NCBI RefSeq assembly: GCF_017876315.1
Contig: NZ_JAGINU010000001.1
Coordinates: 4,092,001-4,156,000 of the forward strand
Direction of reading: 5' to 3'
Source: Pseudonocardia parietis
GTDB taxonomy: Bacteria > Actinomycetota > Actinomycetes > Mycobacteriales > Pseudonocardiaceae
DNA length: 64,000 bases
The position numbers and the translations under genes were made by a program. How positions within the stretch are numbered: position 1 is the stretch's first letter; each line of letters begins with the position of its first letter. Shown in pieces: positions 43,972 to 53,063 of this stretch. The notes under the pieces are model-generated. The model had not been told where the DNA came from. It was given only the letters and a program-made list of their open reading frames with translations, and made no database searches.

Positions 43972-46365
43972 GTGACCACCACCGCGCCGCGTTACATCGG
44001 GACGAGCCTGCTTCGCAAGGAGGACCCGGCGTTGCTGACCGGCCGGGCCACCTGGACCGACGACATCGCCCCGTCCGGGACCCTGCACATGGCGTTCGTC
44101 CGGAGCCCGCTCCCGCACGCGCGCATCACGAGCATCGACACCGGCGAGGCGAAGGCCCACCCGGGCGTCCGCGCGGTCTACACCGCCGAGGACGTCGACC
44201 ACGAGTTCCTCGCCGGGATCCCGTGCGGCTGGCCGGTGACCGAGGACATCAGGATCCCGGACCACCGGCCGCTGGCCCGCGGCGAGGTCAACCACGTCGG
44301 CGACGGTGTCGCGGTCGTGCTGGCCACCAGCGCGGCGGCCGCGCGGGACGCGGCCGACCTGGTCGACGTGGAGTACGAGGAGCTGCCGGCCGTCGTCGAC
44401 ATGGCCGACGCGCTCGCCGACGACGCGCCGCTGGTCCACGAGGAGCTCGGGTCCAACCACTGCTACACCTGGCCGCTGGCCACCGGTGACATCGACGCCG
44501 CGTTCGCCGAGGCCGACGTCGTGGTGTCCGGGCGGTACCTGCAGCAGCGGGTCATCCCCTCGCCGATGGAGCCGCGCGCCGTGGTCTGCGTGCCGGACCC
44601 GGTCGGCGGCGGCTTCACCGTCTACACCGCGACCCAGGTCCCGCACTTCGTCCGGGACCTGCTGGCGGCGGTCACCGGCGTGGCCGACACCAAGATCCGG
44701 GTCATCGCCCCGGACGTCGGCGGCGGCTTCGGTGCCAAGCTCAACGTCTACGCCGAGGAGTTCCTGGCCCTCGTCCTGGCCCGCAAGCTCAACGCGCCGG
44801 TCAAGTGGACCGAGACGCGTTCGGAGCACCACCAGGCCACCACGCACGGCCGCGGCCAGATCCAGAACATCTCGATCGGGGCCACCAGGGACGGCCGGAT
44901 CCTCGGGATGAAGATCGAGCTGCTCGCCGACATGGGCGCCTACCTGCAGCTGCTCACCCCGGGCATCGCGGTGTTCGGCGCCTTCACCTTCTGCGGGCTC
45001 TACGACTTCGGCAGCTACTCGTTCACCTGCCGCGGCGTGTTCACCAACCTCACCCCGACCGACGCCTACCGCGGCGCCGGACGCTCCGAGGCCGCCTACG
45101 GCCACGAGCGGATCATGGACGACCTGGCTCGCGAGCTGGGCATGGACCCGGCCGAGGTGCGGCTGCGCAACCTGCACCCGAAGTTCGACGAGCCGCGCAC
45201 GGTGCCCTCCGGCGTCCAGTACGACTCCGGCGACTACGAGACCTGCATGCGCCGGGCGATGGAGCTGGCCGACTACGACGCGTTGCGGGCCGAGCAGAAG
45301 CGCCGCCGCGCCGAGGGCGGCCCGGTCCAGCTCGGCATCGGGTTCGGCAACTTCACCGAGTCCGGCGGTCTGTCCCCGTCGAAGGTCGCGGCCGGGGTGC
45401 GGCTGCAGTCCGGCGGCTGGGAGCAGGCGACCGTCCGGATGACGACCTCGGGCAAGGTCGAGGTCGTCACCGGCACCTCCCCGCACGGGCAGGGCCACGA
45501 GACGGCCTGGTCGCAGATCGTCGCGGACAAGCTCGGCGTGCACCCCGACGACATCGAGGTGCTGCACAGCGACACCCTGATCGCCCCGTTCGGCCGGGAC
45601 ACCTACGGTTCGCGCAGCCTGTCCGTCGGTGGCTCGGCCGTGCACCTGGCGGCGGGCAAGGTGCTGGACAAGGCGATGCTGATCGCCGCGCACCTGCTCG
45701 AGGCCGACGAGAAGGATCTGGAGTTCGACGCCGGCACGTTCCGCGTCGCGGGCACGTCCGGGCCGTCGGTCACCATCCAGCAGGTTGCCGGGGCGGCAGC
45801 GCTGGCGGCGGACCTGCCCGAGGGCATGGAGCCCAACCTGACCGCCGACTCGGCGTTCGACCCGCCGAACTTCACCTGGCCGTTCGGCACCCACGTCTGC
45901 GTGACCGAGGTCGACACCGAGACCGGTTTCACCCGGATCCGCCGCTACGTCGCCGTCGACGACTGCGGGGTCGTCGTGAACCCGACGATCGTCGAGGGCC
46001 AGCTGCACGGCGGTATCGCCCAGGGCATCGGCCAGGCTCTCTACGAGCACGCCACGTTCGACGCCGACGGCAACCCGACCGCCGGCAACCTCGCCTCCTA
46101 CACCGTGCCGTCGGCGACCGACCTGCCGAACTTCGAGCTGGACCAGATGGTGACGCCGTCGCCGACCAACCCGCTCGGGGTGAAGGGGATCGGTGAGTCC
46201 GGCTCGATCGGCTCGTCCCCGGCGGTGGTGAACGCGGTGATCGACGCCGTGGCGCACCTCGGCGTGACCCACGTGGACATGCCGGCGACGCCGCAGGCGG
46301 TGTGGCGGGCCATTGCCGAGGCAAGGCGGGGAGACAACCGCGCCTCGGCGGAGCAGAATTCCTGA
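43972..46365 (+). CDS. CoxL-like molybdenum hydroxylase large subunit
   Basis: 797 residues of the xanthine dehydrogenase/aldehyde oxidase/CO dehydrogenase large-subunit family. The N-terminal a/b hammerhead is about 20-130. VGGGFGAKLNVY and the active-site loop AYRGAGR (about 365-371) identify it. AYRGAGR is the form II or CoxL-like type, not the AYxCSFR of true CO dehydrogenase. GVKGIGESGSIGSSPAVVNAV near the end holds the catalytic Glu. No FAD (CoxM) or 2Fe-2S (CoxS) subunit gene lies next to it. It is the first gene of the operon with pxpA, and so is probably the first catabolic step. GTG at 43972 follows AAGGGAAG. Confidence 0.9.
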   Translation: MTTTAPRYIGTSLLRKEDPALLTGRATWTDDIAPSGTLHMAFVRSPLPHARITSIDTGEAKAHPGVRAVYTAEDVDHEFLAGIPCGWPVTEDIRIPDHRPLARGEVNHVGDGVAVVLATSAAAARDAADLVDVEYEELPAVVDMADALADDAPLVHEELGSNHCYTWPLATGDIDAAFAEADVVVSGRYLQQRVIPSPMEPRAVVCVPDPVGGGFTVYTATQVPHFVRDLLAAVTGVADTKIRVIAPDVGGGFGAKLNVYAEEFLALVLARKLNAPVKWTETRSEHHQATTHGRGQIQNISIGATRDGRILGMKIELLADMGAYLQLLTPGIAVFGAFTFCGLYDFGSYSFTCRGVFTNLTPTDAYRGAGRSEAAYGHERIMDDLARELGMDPAEVRLRNLHPKFDEPRTVPSGVQYDSGDYETCMRRAMELADYDALRAEQKRRRAEGGPVQLGIGFGNFTESGGLSPSKVAAGVRLQSGGWEQATVRMTTSGKVEVVTGTSPHGQGHETAWSQIVADKLGVHPDDIEVLHSDTLIAPFGRDTYGSRSLSVGGSAVHLAAGKVLDKAMLIAAHLLEADEKDLEFDAGTFRVAGTSGPSVTIQQVAGAAALAADLPEGMEPNLTADSAFDPPNFTWPFGTHVCVTEVDTETGFTRIRRYVAVDDCGVVVNPTIVEGQLHGGIAQGIGQALYEHATFDADGNPTAGNLASYTVPSATDLPNFELDQMVTPSPTNPLGVKGIGESGSIGSSPAVVNAVIDAVAHLGVTHVDMPATPQAVWRAIAEARRGDNRASAEQNS

Positions 46366-46390
46366 CGACCGGGGGAGAGGAGGCAGCGCG

Positions 46391-47122
46391 ATGGTGGCCA
46401 TCAACTGCGACATGGGTGAGTCGTTCTCGATCTACCACTGCGGCGACGACGAGGGGCTGATGCCGTTCGTGACCGTCGCCAACGTGGCGTGCGGCTTCCA
46501 CGCGTCCGACCCGCGGGTGATGACCCGGACCGTGCGGCTCGCGAAGCAGCACGGGGTGAAGGTCGGCGCGCACCCGTCGCTGCCGGACCGGGAGGGCTTC
46601 GGGCGGCGCGAGATGAAGCTGGACCGCGAGGAGCTGACCGCGGCCGTCGTGTACCAGATCGGGGCGTTGTCCGGGTTCCTGCGCGGTGAGGGCATGGAGC
46701 TGAACCACGTCAAGGTGCACGGCTCGCTGTACGGGATGGCCTCGCGTGACCCGGAGGTCGCCGAGGCGATCGCGGACGCCGCCGACGTCTTCGGCGCCCC
46801 GCTGATGGGCATGGTCGGCACCGTGCACGAGCAGGTGTGGGGGGATCGCGGTGCCGGCTTCATCGCCGAGTACTACGCCGACCTCGACTACCGCGACGAC
46901 GGCTCGCTGATCATCACCCGCGAGCACCAGGCGTTCGACCCCGTGCGCTCGGCTCAGCGGGCGGTGCGCGCGGTGACCGAGGGTAAGGCGACCTCGGAGA
47001 ACGGCAAGGAGATTCCGGTGCGCGCCGACTCGGTCTGCGTGCACTCCGACACCCCGAACGCGGTGGAGCTGGCCCGCGCGGTCAACGAAGCGCTCACGCC
47101 CCACCTCGACACGAAGCCATAG
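46391..47122 (+). CDS. pxpA: LamB/YcsF-family 5-oxoprolinase subunit A
   Basis: 243 residues. NCDMGESFSIYHCGDDEGLM is the family's start (usual form DLNxDxGE), and FHASDPRVM, KVGAHPSLPDREGFGRR and LNHVKVHGSLYGM carry the His/Asp metal and active-site positions. In 5-oxoprolinase PxpA works with PxpB and PxpC, both encoded downstream here. The insertion of a biotin carrier and biotin carboxylase between A and B/C suggests a related but different ring-opening reaction. ATG at 46391 follows GAGGAGG. Confidence 0.9.
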   Translation: MVAINCDMGESFSIYHCGDDEGLMPFVTVANVACGFHASDPRVMTRTVRLAKQHGVKVGAHPSLPDREGFGRREMKLDREELTAAVVYQIGALSGFLRGEGMELNHVKVHGSLYGMASRDPEVAEAIADAADVFGAPLMGMVGTVHEQVWGDRGAGFIAEYYADLDYRDDGSLIITREHQAFDPVRSAQRAVRAVTEGKATSENGKEIPVRADSVCVHSDTPNAVELARAVNEALTPHLDTKP

Positions 47123-47138
47123 CACGAAGGAGCTCCAG

Positions 47139-47384
47139 GTGCCCCGACACGAGGTCATCTCCCCGATCCCCGGTGTGTTCTACCGGCGACCCGACCCGGA
47201 CAGCCCGCCGTTCGCCGAGGACGGCGGGTCCGTCACCGACGACCAGGCGGTGGGGCTGGTCGAGGTCATGAAGTCCTTCCACCAGATCCCGGCCGGTGCG
47301 GCCGGGACGCTCGTGGAGTTCCTCGTCGGCGACGAGGACGAGGTGGACGCCGGCCAGCCGGTGGCGGTGGTGGAGACCTCGTGA
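47139..47384 (+). CDS. Biotin carboxyl carrier protein (BCCP)
   Basis: 81 residues, a single biotinyl domain. The biotin lysine is Lys45 in VEVMKSFHQIP (the usual E-x-M-K-x). An N-terminal SPIPGVFYRRPDP and the C-terminal VDAGQPVAVVE complete the barrel. It lacks the Ala/Pro linker and dimerisation region of AccB, so it is a minimal carrier. GTG at 47139 follows AAGGAG. Its stop overlaps the biotin carboxylase start (GTGA). Confidence 0.92.
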   Translation: MPRHEVISPIPGVFYRRPDPDSPPFAEDGGSVTDDQAVGLVEVMKSFHQIPAGAAGTLVEFLVGDEDEVDAGQPVAVVETS

Positions 47385-48751
47385 GACGACTGCTCGTCGC
47401 CAACCGCGGCGAGATCGCCGTCCGGATCATCCGGGCAGCCCGTGATCTGGGGATCTCGACGGTCGCGGTGCACTCGAAGGCCGACGCCGGCGCTCTGCAC
47501 ACCCGGCTCGCGGACTCGTCCGTCGAGATCGGGCCCTCGCCGGCGTCGAAGTCCTACCTGGTGGCCGACGCGATCCTCGCCGCGGCGAAGGACAGCGGCG
47601 CCGACGCCGTCCATCCCGGTTACGGGTTCCTGTCGGAGCGGGCGTCGTTCGCGACGGCCGTCGCCGACGCCGGGCTGACCTTCGTCGGGCCGGCCGGATC
47701 GGTGATCGAGCGGATGGGGGACAAGGTCGCCGCCCGCGAGGTCGCCCGGGCGGCCGGGGTACCGACGGTGCCCGGCACTCCCGGTGGTGTGTCCGGTGTG
47801 GACGAGGCAGTCTCGGCGGCCCGCGATGTCGGCTACCCGGTGATGCTCAAGGCCGCGGCCGGCGGCGGTGGGCGGGGCATCCGCGTGGTGCACGACGAGG
47901 ACGGCCTGCGGGCGGCCTTCGGTCAGGCGTCCACCGAGGCGCAGAAGGCGTTCGGCGACGGGACGATGTACCTGGAGCGCTTCGTCGAACGTGCCCGGCA
48001 CGTGGAGGTGCAGGTCCTCGGCGACGGTACCGACGCCGTGCACCTGTTCGAGCGGGAGTGCTCGCTGCAGCGGCGCCGGCAGAAGGTCGTCGAGGAGGCC
48101 GTGTCGCCGGGGATCTCGCCGCAGGTCCGCGAGGCGATGACGACGGCCGCGCTGCAGCTGTGCCGCGAGGTCGGCTACGCCTCGGCCGGCACCGTCGAGT
48201 TCCTCGTCGACGCCGATGCAGCCGGGGGGGACTCGGGTTCGTTCTTCTTCATCGAGATGAACACCCGTATCCAGGTCGAGCACCCGACCACCGAGCTGGT
48301 CACCGGCATCGACCTGGTCGCCGAGCAGCTGCGGATCGCGGCGGGTTCACGGCTGCGGTTCACCCAGGACCGGATCGAGCGCCGCGGGCACGCCATCGAG
48401 TACCGGGTCTGTGCCGAGGACCCGGAGAAGGACTTCATGCCGCAGCCGGGCTCCGTCGGACGGATCACGCTGCCGTCCGGGCCGTGGGTCCGCTGCGACA
48501 CCTGGCTGGAGCCGGACGGGACGGTCCCGCCGTACTACGACTCGCTGCTGGCCAAGGTGGTCGTGTGGGGCGCCGACCGGGACGAGGCACTCGCCCGGTC
48601 CCGCCGCGCGCTGGACGAGTTCTCGGTGTCCGGCATCCCGACCACCGCCGGCCTGCTGCGGTCTCTTGTGGACGAGGAGTGGGTCGCCACGGCGGACTTC
48701 CACACGTCCACGTTGGAACAGTGGCTCACCTCCCGGAAGGAGACCTCATGA
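47381..48751 (+). CDS. Biotin carboxylase subunit
   Basis: 456 residues of ATP-grasp fold. It carboxylates the biotin of the carrier protein with ATP and bicarbonate. LLVANRGEIAVRIIRAARDLG is the biotin-carboxylase start, GGGGRGI the glycine-rich ATP loop, ERFVERARHVEVQVLGDG the next segment, and EMNTRIQVEHPTTE the metal/catalytic part. RVCAEDPEKDFMPQPG belongs to the C-terminal domain. Its chemistry is generic. The partner carboxyltransferase here is PxpB/PxpC-like, as in urea carboxylase, and not AccA/AccD. The start overlaps the carrier gene. Confidence 0.93.
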   Translation: MRRLLVANRGEIAVRIIRAARDLGISTVAVHSKADAGALHTRLADSSVEIGPSPASKSYLVADAILAAAKDSGADAVHPGYGFLSERASFATAVADAGLTFVGPAGSVIERMGDKVAAREVARAAGVPTVPGTPGGVSGVDEAVSAARDVGYPVMLKAAAGGGGRGIRVVHDEDGLRAAFGQASTEAQKAFGDGTMYLERFVERARHVEVQVLGDGTDAVHLFERECSLQRRRQKVVEEAVSPGISPQVREAMTTAALQLCREVGYASAGTVEFLVDADAAGGDSGSFFFIEMNTRIQVEHPTTELVTGIDLVAEQLRIAAGSRLRFTQDRIERRGHAIEYRVCAEDPEKDFMPQPGSVGRITLPSGPWVRCDTWLEPDGTVPPYYDSLLAKVVVWGADRDEALARSRRALDEFSVSGIPTTAGLLRSLVDEEWVATADFHTSTLEQWLTSRKETS

Positions 48752-49620
48752 GCGCCCGCTACAGCTGGGGCGGCGACGAGTTCGTGTTCGTCGAGCTGGC
48801 CGAGGAGATGAGCCTGCAGGCCAACTTCAAGGCCGTCGCCATCACCAACCTGCTCCGCGACGAACGTCCGGACGGGATCCTCGAGATCTGCTCGGCCAAC
48901 GCGTCGTACCAGGTGCGCTACGACCCGGACGTGCTGGAGCCGCACGCCTTCCTCGAGCATCTCAAGTCGCTCGAGGCCCGGGTCGGCGACGCACTGGGGG
49001 TCACGCTGGCCTGCCGGGTCGTCGAGATCCCGGTGCTCTACCAGGACCCGTGGACCACCGAGACCCTGATGCGGTTCCGCGACCGTCACCAGGATCCCGA
49101 GGCCACCGACATCGAGTACGCGGCCCGGATCAACGGCTACTCCTCGGTCGAGGAGTTCATCGCCGCGCACTCCGGTTCGCCGTGGTTCACCTCGATGGTC
49201 GGGTTCGTCGCCGGGTTGCCGTTCAAGTACCAGATGGTGCCCCGGGACCGGCAGATCGTCGTCCCGAAGTACCTGCGGCCGCGTACCGACACCCCGAAGC
49301 AGACCGTCGGCTACGGCGGCTGCTTCTCCTGCATCTACTCGGTGCGCGGGGCGGGTGGCTACCAGATGTTCGGCATCACCCCGGCCCCGATCTACGATCC
49401 GCGCCAGACCAAACCGGACTTCACCGAGCACAAGGTGTTCATGCGGCCCGGCGACATGGTCAAGTTCCGGCCGATCGACCGCGACGAGTACGACGAGTCG
49501 CAGGCGAAGGCCGAGGCGGGCGAGTACCGGATCACCGCCCGGGACGTCTCGTTCGACCTGCAGCCGTTCCTGGACGATCCGGACGGCTACAACAAGCGCC
49601 TGCTGGGGGAGTTGGCATGA
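48748..49620 (+). CDS. pxpB: PxpB / AHS1-type carboxyltransferase half
   Basis: 290 residues of the KipI/AHS1 family (also PxpB). The core holds VEIPVLYQDPWTTETLMRF, GFVAGLPFKYQMVPRD and VGYGGCFSCIYSVRGAGGYQ, then MFGITPAPIYDP. It is longer than KipI (about 240 residues) by an acidic C-terminal tail (KFRPIDRDEYDESQAKAEA). The AHS1 fold also makes up one half of the carboxyltransferase domain in urea carboxylase. ATG at 48748 overlaps the biotin carboxylase stop, and its own stop overlaps pxpC (ATGA). Confidence 0.9.
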   Translation: MSARYSWGGDEFVFVELAEEMSLQANFKAVAITNLLRDERPDGILEICSANASYQVRYDPDVLEPHAFLEHLKSLEARVGDALGVTLACRVVEIPVLYQDPWTTETLMRFRDRHQDPEATDIEYAARINGYSSVEEFIAAHSGSPWFTSMVGFVAGLPFKYQMVPRDRQIVVPKYLRPRTDTPKQTVGYGGCFSCIYSVRGAGGYQMFGITPAPIYDPRQTKPDFTEHKVFMRPGDMVKFRPIDRDEYDESQAKAEAGEYRITARDVSFDLQPFLDDPDGYNKRLLGELA

Positions 49621-50603
49621 CGGCATCTTCGACAACCCTCGAGGTCCGCAAGCCGGGCCTGTCGACGACGATCCAGGACGGCGGGCGCTCCGGCTACTAC
49701 CACCTGGGCATCCCGCCGTCGGGGGCATTGGACCAGTACTCGCTGGCCGCGGCGAACGCGCTCGTCGGCAACGGGGCTGACGACGCGGTTCTCGAGATTG
49801 TCTACATGGGTCCGGAGCTGCGGTTCACCGGCCCGGCCGTGGTCGCCGTGACCGGTGCGGAGATCGCGCCGCGGGTGAACGGGGAGGCCCGGCCGCAGTG
49901 GGAGTCGTTCGACGTCGCCGAGGGTGACGTGCTCGACTTCGACTACCTCAAGGCCGGGTCGCGGGCCTATCTGGCCGTGTCCGGCGGCTTCGACACCCGG
50001 GTCGACCTGGGCAGCCGGTCGACCTATGTGATCGGCTCGCTCGGTGGGGTGGACGGTCGGCCGATCGCTGAGGGCGATGTGCTGCCGGTCGGCTCCGGGG
50101 CCACGGGACGGTCCGGGCTCGTCGTGCCGTCGGACCTGCGCCCGGCGATGTCGCGCGACGTCGAGGTGCGGGTCGTGATGGGGCTCTACGACCACCGGCT
50201 CACCGACCGCGGCCGCGCCACGTTCCTGGACACGACGTGGACGCTGACGCCGGTCGCCGACCGGATGGGCTTCCGTTACTCCGGCGGGCAGCTCGAGACC
50301 GTCGACCGGGAGCCGCCGTTCGGGGCCGGGCAGGATCCGTCGAACATCGTCGACTCGCCGTACCCGATCGGCTCCATCCAGGTGCCGGGCGGCGTCGAAC
50401 CGATCGTGCTGCACCGCGACGCGGTGTCCGGTGGTGGCTACATGATGGTCGCGACCGTGATCTCCGGCGACCTCGACGTCGTCGCCCAGTCGGCGCCGCG
50501 GACGAGGACCCGGTTCGTGGAGGTGGACCTGGAGACGGCGTTGCAGCTCCGGGCCGAGCGCAAGGACCGGATCGCACGCCTGTACGCCGCGCTGTCGGAC
50601 TGA
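49617..50603 (+). CDS. pxpC: PxpC / AHS2-type carboxyltransferase half
   Basis: 328 residues of the biotin-dependent carboxyltransferase/AHS2 family (KipA-like, PxpC). KPGLSTTIQDGGRSGYYHLG, then PPSGALDQYSLAAAN, is the family start, followed by AVSGGFDTRVDLGSRSTYV and SPYPIGSIQVPGGVEPIVL, GGGYMMVATV. The same fold is the other half of the urea carboxylase carboxyltransferase. It is the last gene of the operon. A weak 6-bp stem (CCCCGG/CCGGGG, 50605-50626) follows. Confidence 0.92.
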   Translation: MTASSTTLEVRKPGLSTTIQDGGRSGYYHLGIPPSGALDQYSLAAANALVGNGADDAVLEIVYMGPELRFTGPAVVAVTGAEIAPRVNGEARPQWESFDVAEGDVLDFDYLKAGSRAYLAVSGGFDTRVDLGSRSTYVIGSLGGVDGRPIAEGDVLPVGSGATGRSGLVVPSDLRPAMSRDVEVRVVMGLYDHRLTDRGRATFLDTTWTLTPVADRMGFRYSGGQLETVDREPPFGAGQDPSNIVDSPYPIGSIQVPGGVEPIVLHRDAVSGGGYMMVATVISGDLDVVAQSAPRTRTRFVEVDLETALQLRAERKDRIARLYAALSD

Positions 50604-50700
50604 GCCCCGGCCCCGTCCGTCCGGGGTAGCCGAACACGACCATCTGGTCCACACTCGGCGCTCGAGCACGGACGTCGCGGCACGGGAGGCGGTTCCGGCT

Positions 50701-51681
50701 ATGAGCGGCAGGCACCGGAGGACGGCCCGGGCGGGGCTCATCAGGAAGGTCCTGGCCGTCACCGTGCCGTCGGTCGGGGTGGTCGCCGTGGCCGCCGCGG
50801 TCGTCGTCGGCAGTGGGCTCGGTACCGACCGGACGCCCGTCACGCCGGTCGGTCCGAACCCGGGCGGCCCGGGCCCGGCCGGGTCCCCGCGTTCGCCGGG
50901 CCCGTCCGGGCAGCCGCCGGGGCCGCCCGGGCAGCTGCCGGGGTCGCTCGGGCAGCCGCCGGGGTCGTCGCCCGGGCAGCTACCAGGGTCGACCGGGCCG
51001 TCGTCGCGGGCCGTTCCTGCCGCTCCGGGTCTGGTCCTGACCGCTCCCGCCGCTGGTGGGCCGGCCCGGGCTGCCGGTGATGCGGTTGCGGCGGCCGCGG
51101 TGGCCGGTGCGGCCGCGCGTTCGGGCTCGCCGTGGGCCGGCTCTCTGTGGGCCGGCTCTCCGTGGGGCGATGCGCCGTGTGCTGACACTCCCGGGGCGGA
51201 TACTCCCAGGCCCTCGGGCTCCGATGAGGGACCCTCGGGGACCTGGTCGGCCTCCTCCGGTTCCGCCGCGCCCGGATCGGCCGGGACGGGGCCTCGCAGC
51301 TCGAGCGGCCCGACCGGTTCCGGATCGGCCGACAGACCGGGTGACACCGAACCGCACTCGCAACAGTGGTCCGCACCGCGGACCCGGTCCGAGCCCGCGG
51401 TCCCGCGGCAGCGTTCGGCACCGTCCGCCCCGTGGACCCGTCCTGCCACTCCGCCCTTCGAGCAGGGCGGTGCGGAACCGTCGTCCCCGGTCGAGCGCCC
51501 GGACCGGCCCGGGCGCAACACCCGCGACGAGGTCCGCGAGGTGGTCCGGGAGGAGGTTCGTGACGGGGATTCCGCATCCGACGACGCACTCCTGCGGCTG
51601 CGGCTGCGGCTCACGGTGCTGGAGTCCCAGGACGTCGACGTCCGCATCCCCGGGCCGGCCCTGTCGCTGCTCGGTGAATGA
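50701..51681 (+). CDS. MSGRHR-type membrane-anchored Pro/Gly-rich protein (1 of 4)
   Basis: 326 residues. MSGRHRRTARAG is followed by a membrane segment (about 17-38), then a long outside region rich in Gly, Pro and Ser with short repeats such as PGQLPGS and PPGPPGQ. A charged helix (DEVREVVREEVRD) closes it. It resembles a wall-spanning stalk. The first six residues and the membrane segment are shared with the next three proteins. Function unknown. ATG at 50701 follows GGAGG. Confidence 0.6.
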   Translation: MSGRHRRTARAGLIRKVLAVTVPSVGVVAVAAAVVVGSGLGTDRTPVTPVGPNPGGPGPAGSPRSPGPSGQPPGPPGQLPGSLGQPPGSSPGQLPGSTGPSSRAVPAAPGLVLTAPAAGGPARAAGDAVAAAAVAGAAARSGSPWAGSLWAGSPWGDAPCADTPGADTPRPSGSDEGPSGTWSASSGSAAPGSAGTGPRSSSGPTGSGSADRPGDTEPHSQQWSAPRTRSEPAVPRQRSAPSAPWTRPATPPFEQGGAEPSSPVERPDRPGRNTRDEVREVVREEVRDGDSASDDALLRLRLRLTVLESQDVDVRIPGPALSLLGE

Positions 51682-52151
51682 TTGCGCGTCCCCGCCCCCA
51701 ATCGCGTCGCGGTGGACAGCGCGCTGCTGGGGCGCCACCGGCCCGAGGCCGGGCGGTCTTACCCGGGGGCCGGTCAACAGTCGACCGCCCGGCCCGCCCC
51801 CGCCCGCCCCGGTGCGACGCCCCCGACTTCGCGGGTGACTCCCGGTCGGGTTCGCGGTCCCGGCCGACGTCGGCATCCAGCCCGGTGGGGGAACGCTCCT
51901 GGTGATCGCCCGTTGTGGAGTGTTGCGAACGCTGAGCGTACGTCGCACTCCACAGCCGGTGATCACGCGGTGTCAGCCGCGCTGTGCTCGCCGGATGCCG
52001 TGTCGCGCCGGCTGTCCAGCCCGCTCACCGACGTCACCCGGTGAGGGCGCTCCTGGCTGCCCGCCCACCCGTTCGGCCCCTCCCGATCGGCGCGGCGGCG
52101 GGTCACGATCATGAGCATGACTACGCCGAACGGCCCAACGGAGCGGGGCTG
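51682..52151. other. 470-bp non-coding region with palindromic element
   Basis: No gene is convincing. It holds copy B of the 63-bp element, with CGCTCCTGG directly before it (51894-51902) and again at 52047-52055. Confidence 0.6.
51903..51965. repeat. 63-bp palindromic element, copy B
   Basis: Starts TGATCGCCCGTTGTGGAGTG and ends CTCCACAGCCGGTGATCA. 60 of 63 positions equal copy A. The upstream CGCTCCTGG is shared with copy A as well. Confidence 0.85.
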
Positions 52152-53063
52152 ATGATGGGGCGTCATCGGATGCCGGAGCCGCCGGTCCGGCCGGTCCCGG
52201 GGGCGCGCACCCGCCTGCACACTCGTCTGCGCACGGCTCTGGCCGGGACCGTGCCGGTGCTGCTCGTGATGTCGGTGACCGTGGCCGTCCTGATTGGTAC
52301 GGGAGCGCTGGGCGGTGTCGCGCCGGCCGAGCAGCGGGCCGGGAGGTCGGTGCCGATCCCGACGTTCGCCGATCCACCGCCTGCGGATCCCGACGACGAC
52401 CTGTCCGACGCCGCCGGGTCGACCCGGGTGTACGGCCCGGCCCCGGTCGAGCCCCCGCCACGGGAGGAGGCTGCCGCGGACGCCGCCGGCGACGCCGCGT
52501 TCGCCGCGGCGGTCCGGGCGGCCGACGACCGCGCGACGGCCGAGGCGCGCCGGGCTGAGCTGCAACGGGCCGAGGAGCGGCGGGTGGAGCACCAACGCGT
52601 GGAGCAGCGGCGCGCGGAGGAGCGGGCCGAGCAGCGGCGCGCGGAGGAGCGGGCCGAGCAGCAGCGCGCGGAGGAGCGGGCCGAGCAGCAGCGCGCGGAC
52701 GAGCAGCGCGCCCAGCAGCGGGCCCGGGACCGGGCCGACGAGCTCGCCCGGCGGAGCACGACGGCGGCACCGTCCGGTACGCCGGAGCCGACCTCCTCGC
52801 CCGCACCCACCACGACCGGCGAGGACCCCGACGCCCGCGGCTCCACGAGTTCGACGACACCGACGCCCCCGACATCACCGACGACACCGATGACCTCGAC
52901 GACACCGACGCCCTCGACATCACCGACGACACCGACGCCCTCGACGACACCGGCATCGCCGACGACACCGGTATCGCCGCGCACCACGCCGTCGCCGGCC
53001 ACCGACGACGGTGTCGCGTGCCGGGTCGTGGCGCTCGCCGTGCTCGGCTGCAGCGGCACCTGA
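52152..53063 (+). CDS. MMGRHR-type protein with coiled coil (2 of 4)
   Basis: 303 residues. MMGRHRMPEPP leads into an Arg-rich stretch and a membrane segment (about 33-54). A long helical region follows, built of 9-residue units RAEERAEQR/Q (three exact 27-bp DNA units at 52611-52691), likely a coiled coil. Then comes a Thr/Pro/Ser-rich linker (TTPTP-like) and a short C-terminus with two cysteines (GVACRVVALAVLGCSGT). The ATG at 52155 is an alternative start. It is probably exported and anchored. Function unknown. Confidence 0.6.
   Translation: MMGRHRMPEPPVRPVPGARTRLHTRLRTALAGTVPVLLVMSVTVAVLIGTGALGGVAPAEQRAGRSVPIPTFADPPPADPDDDLSDAAGSTRVYGPAPVEPPPREEAAADAAGDAAFAAAVRAADDRATAEARRAELQRAEERRVEHQRVEQRRAEERAEQRRAEERAEQQRAEERAEQQRADEQRAQQRARDRADELARRSTTAAPSGTPEPTSSPAPTTTGEDPDARGSTSSTTPTPPTSPTTPMTSTTPTPSTSPTTPTPSTTPASPTTPVSPRTTPSPATDDGVACRVVALAVLGCSGT
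52611..52691 (+). repeat. 27-bp tandem repeat inside the coiled-coil gene
   Basis: Three in-frame units of 27 bp, each starting CGCGCGGAGGAGCGGGCCGA, encoding RAEERAEQR or RAEERAEQQ. A partial fourth follows. Confidence 0.85.

Noticed and set aside
43972..46365. Assignment as aerobic CO dehydrogenase CoxL
   Set aside because: The active-site loop reads AYRGAGR, not AYxCSFR, and coxM and coxS are absent.
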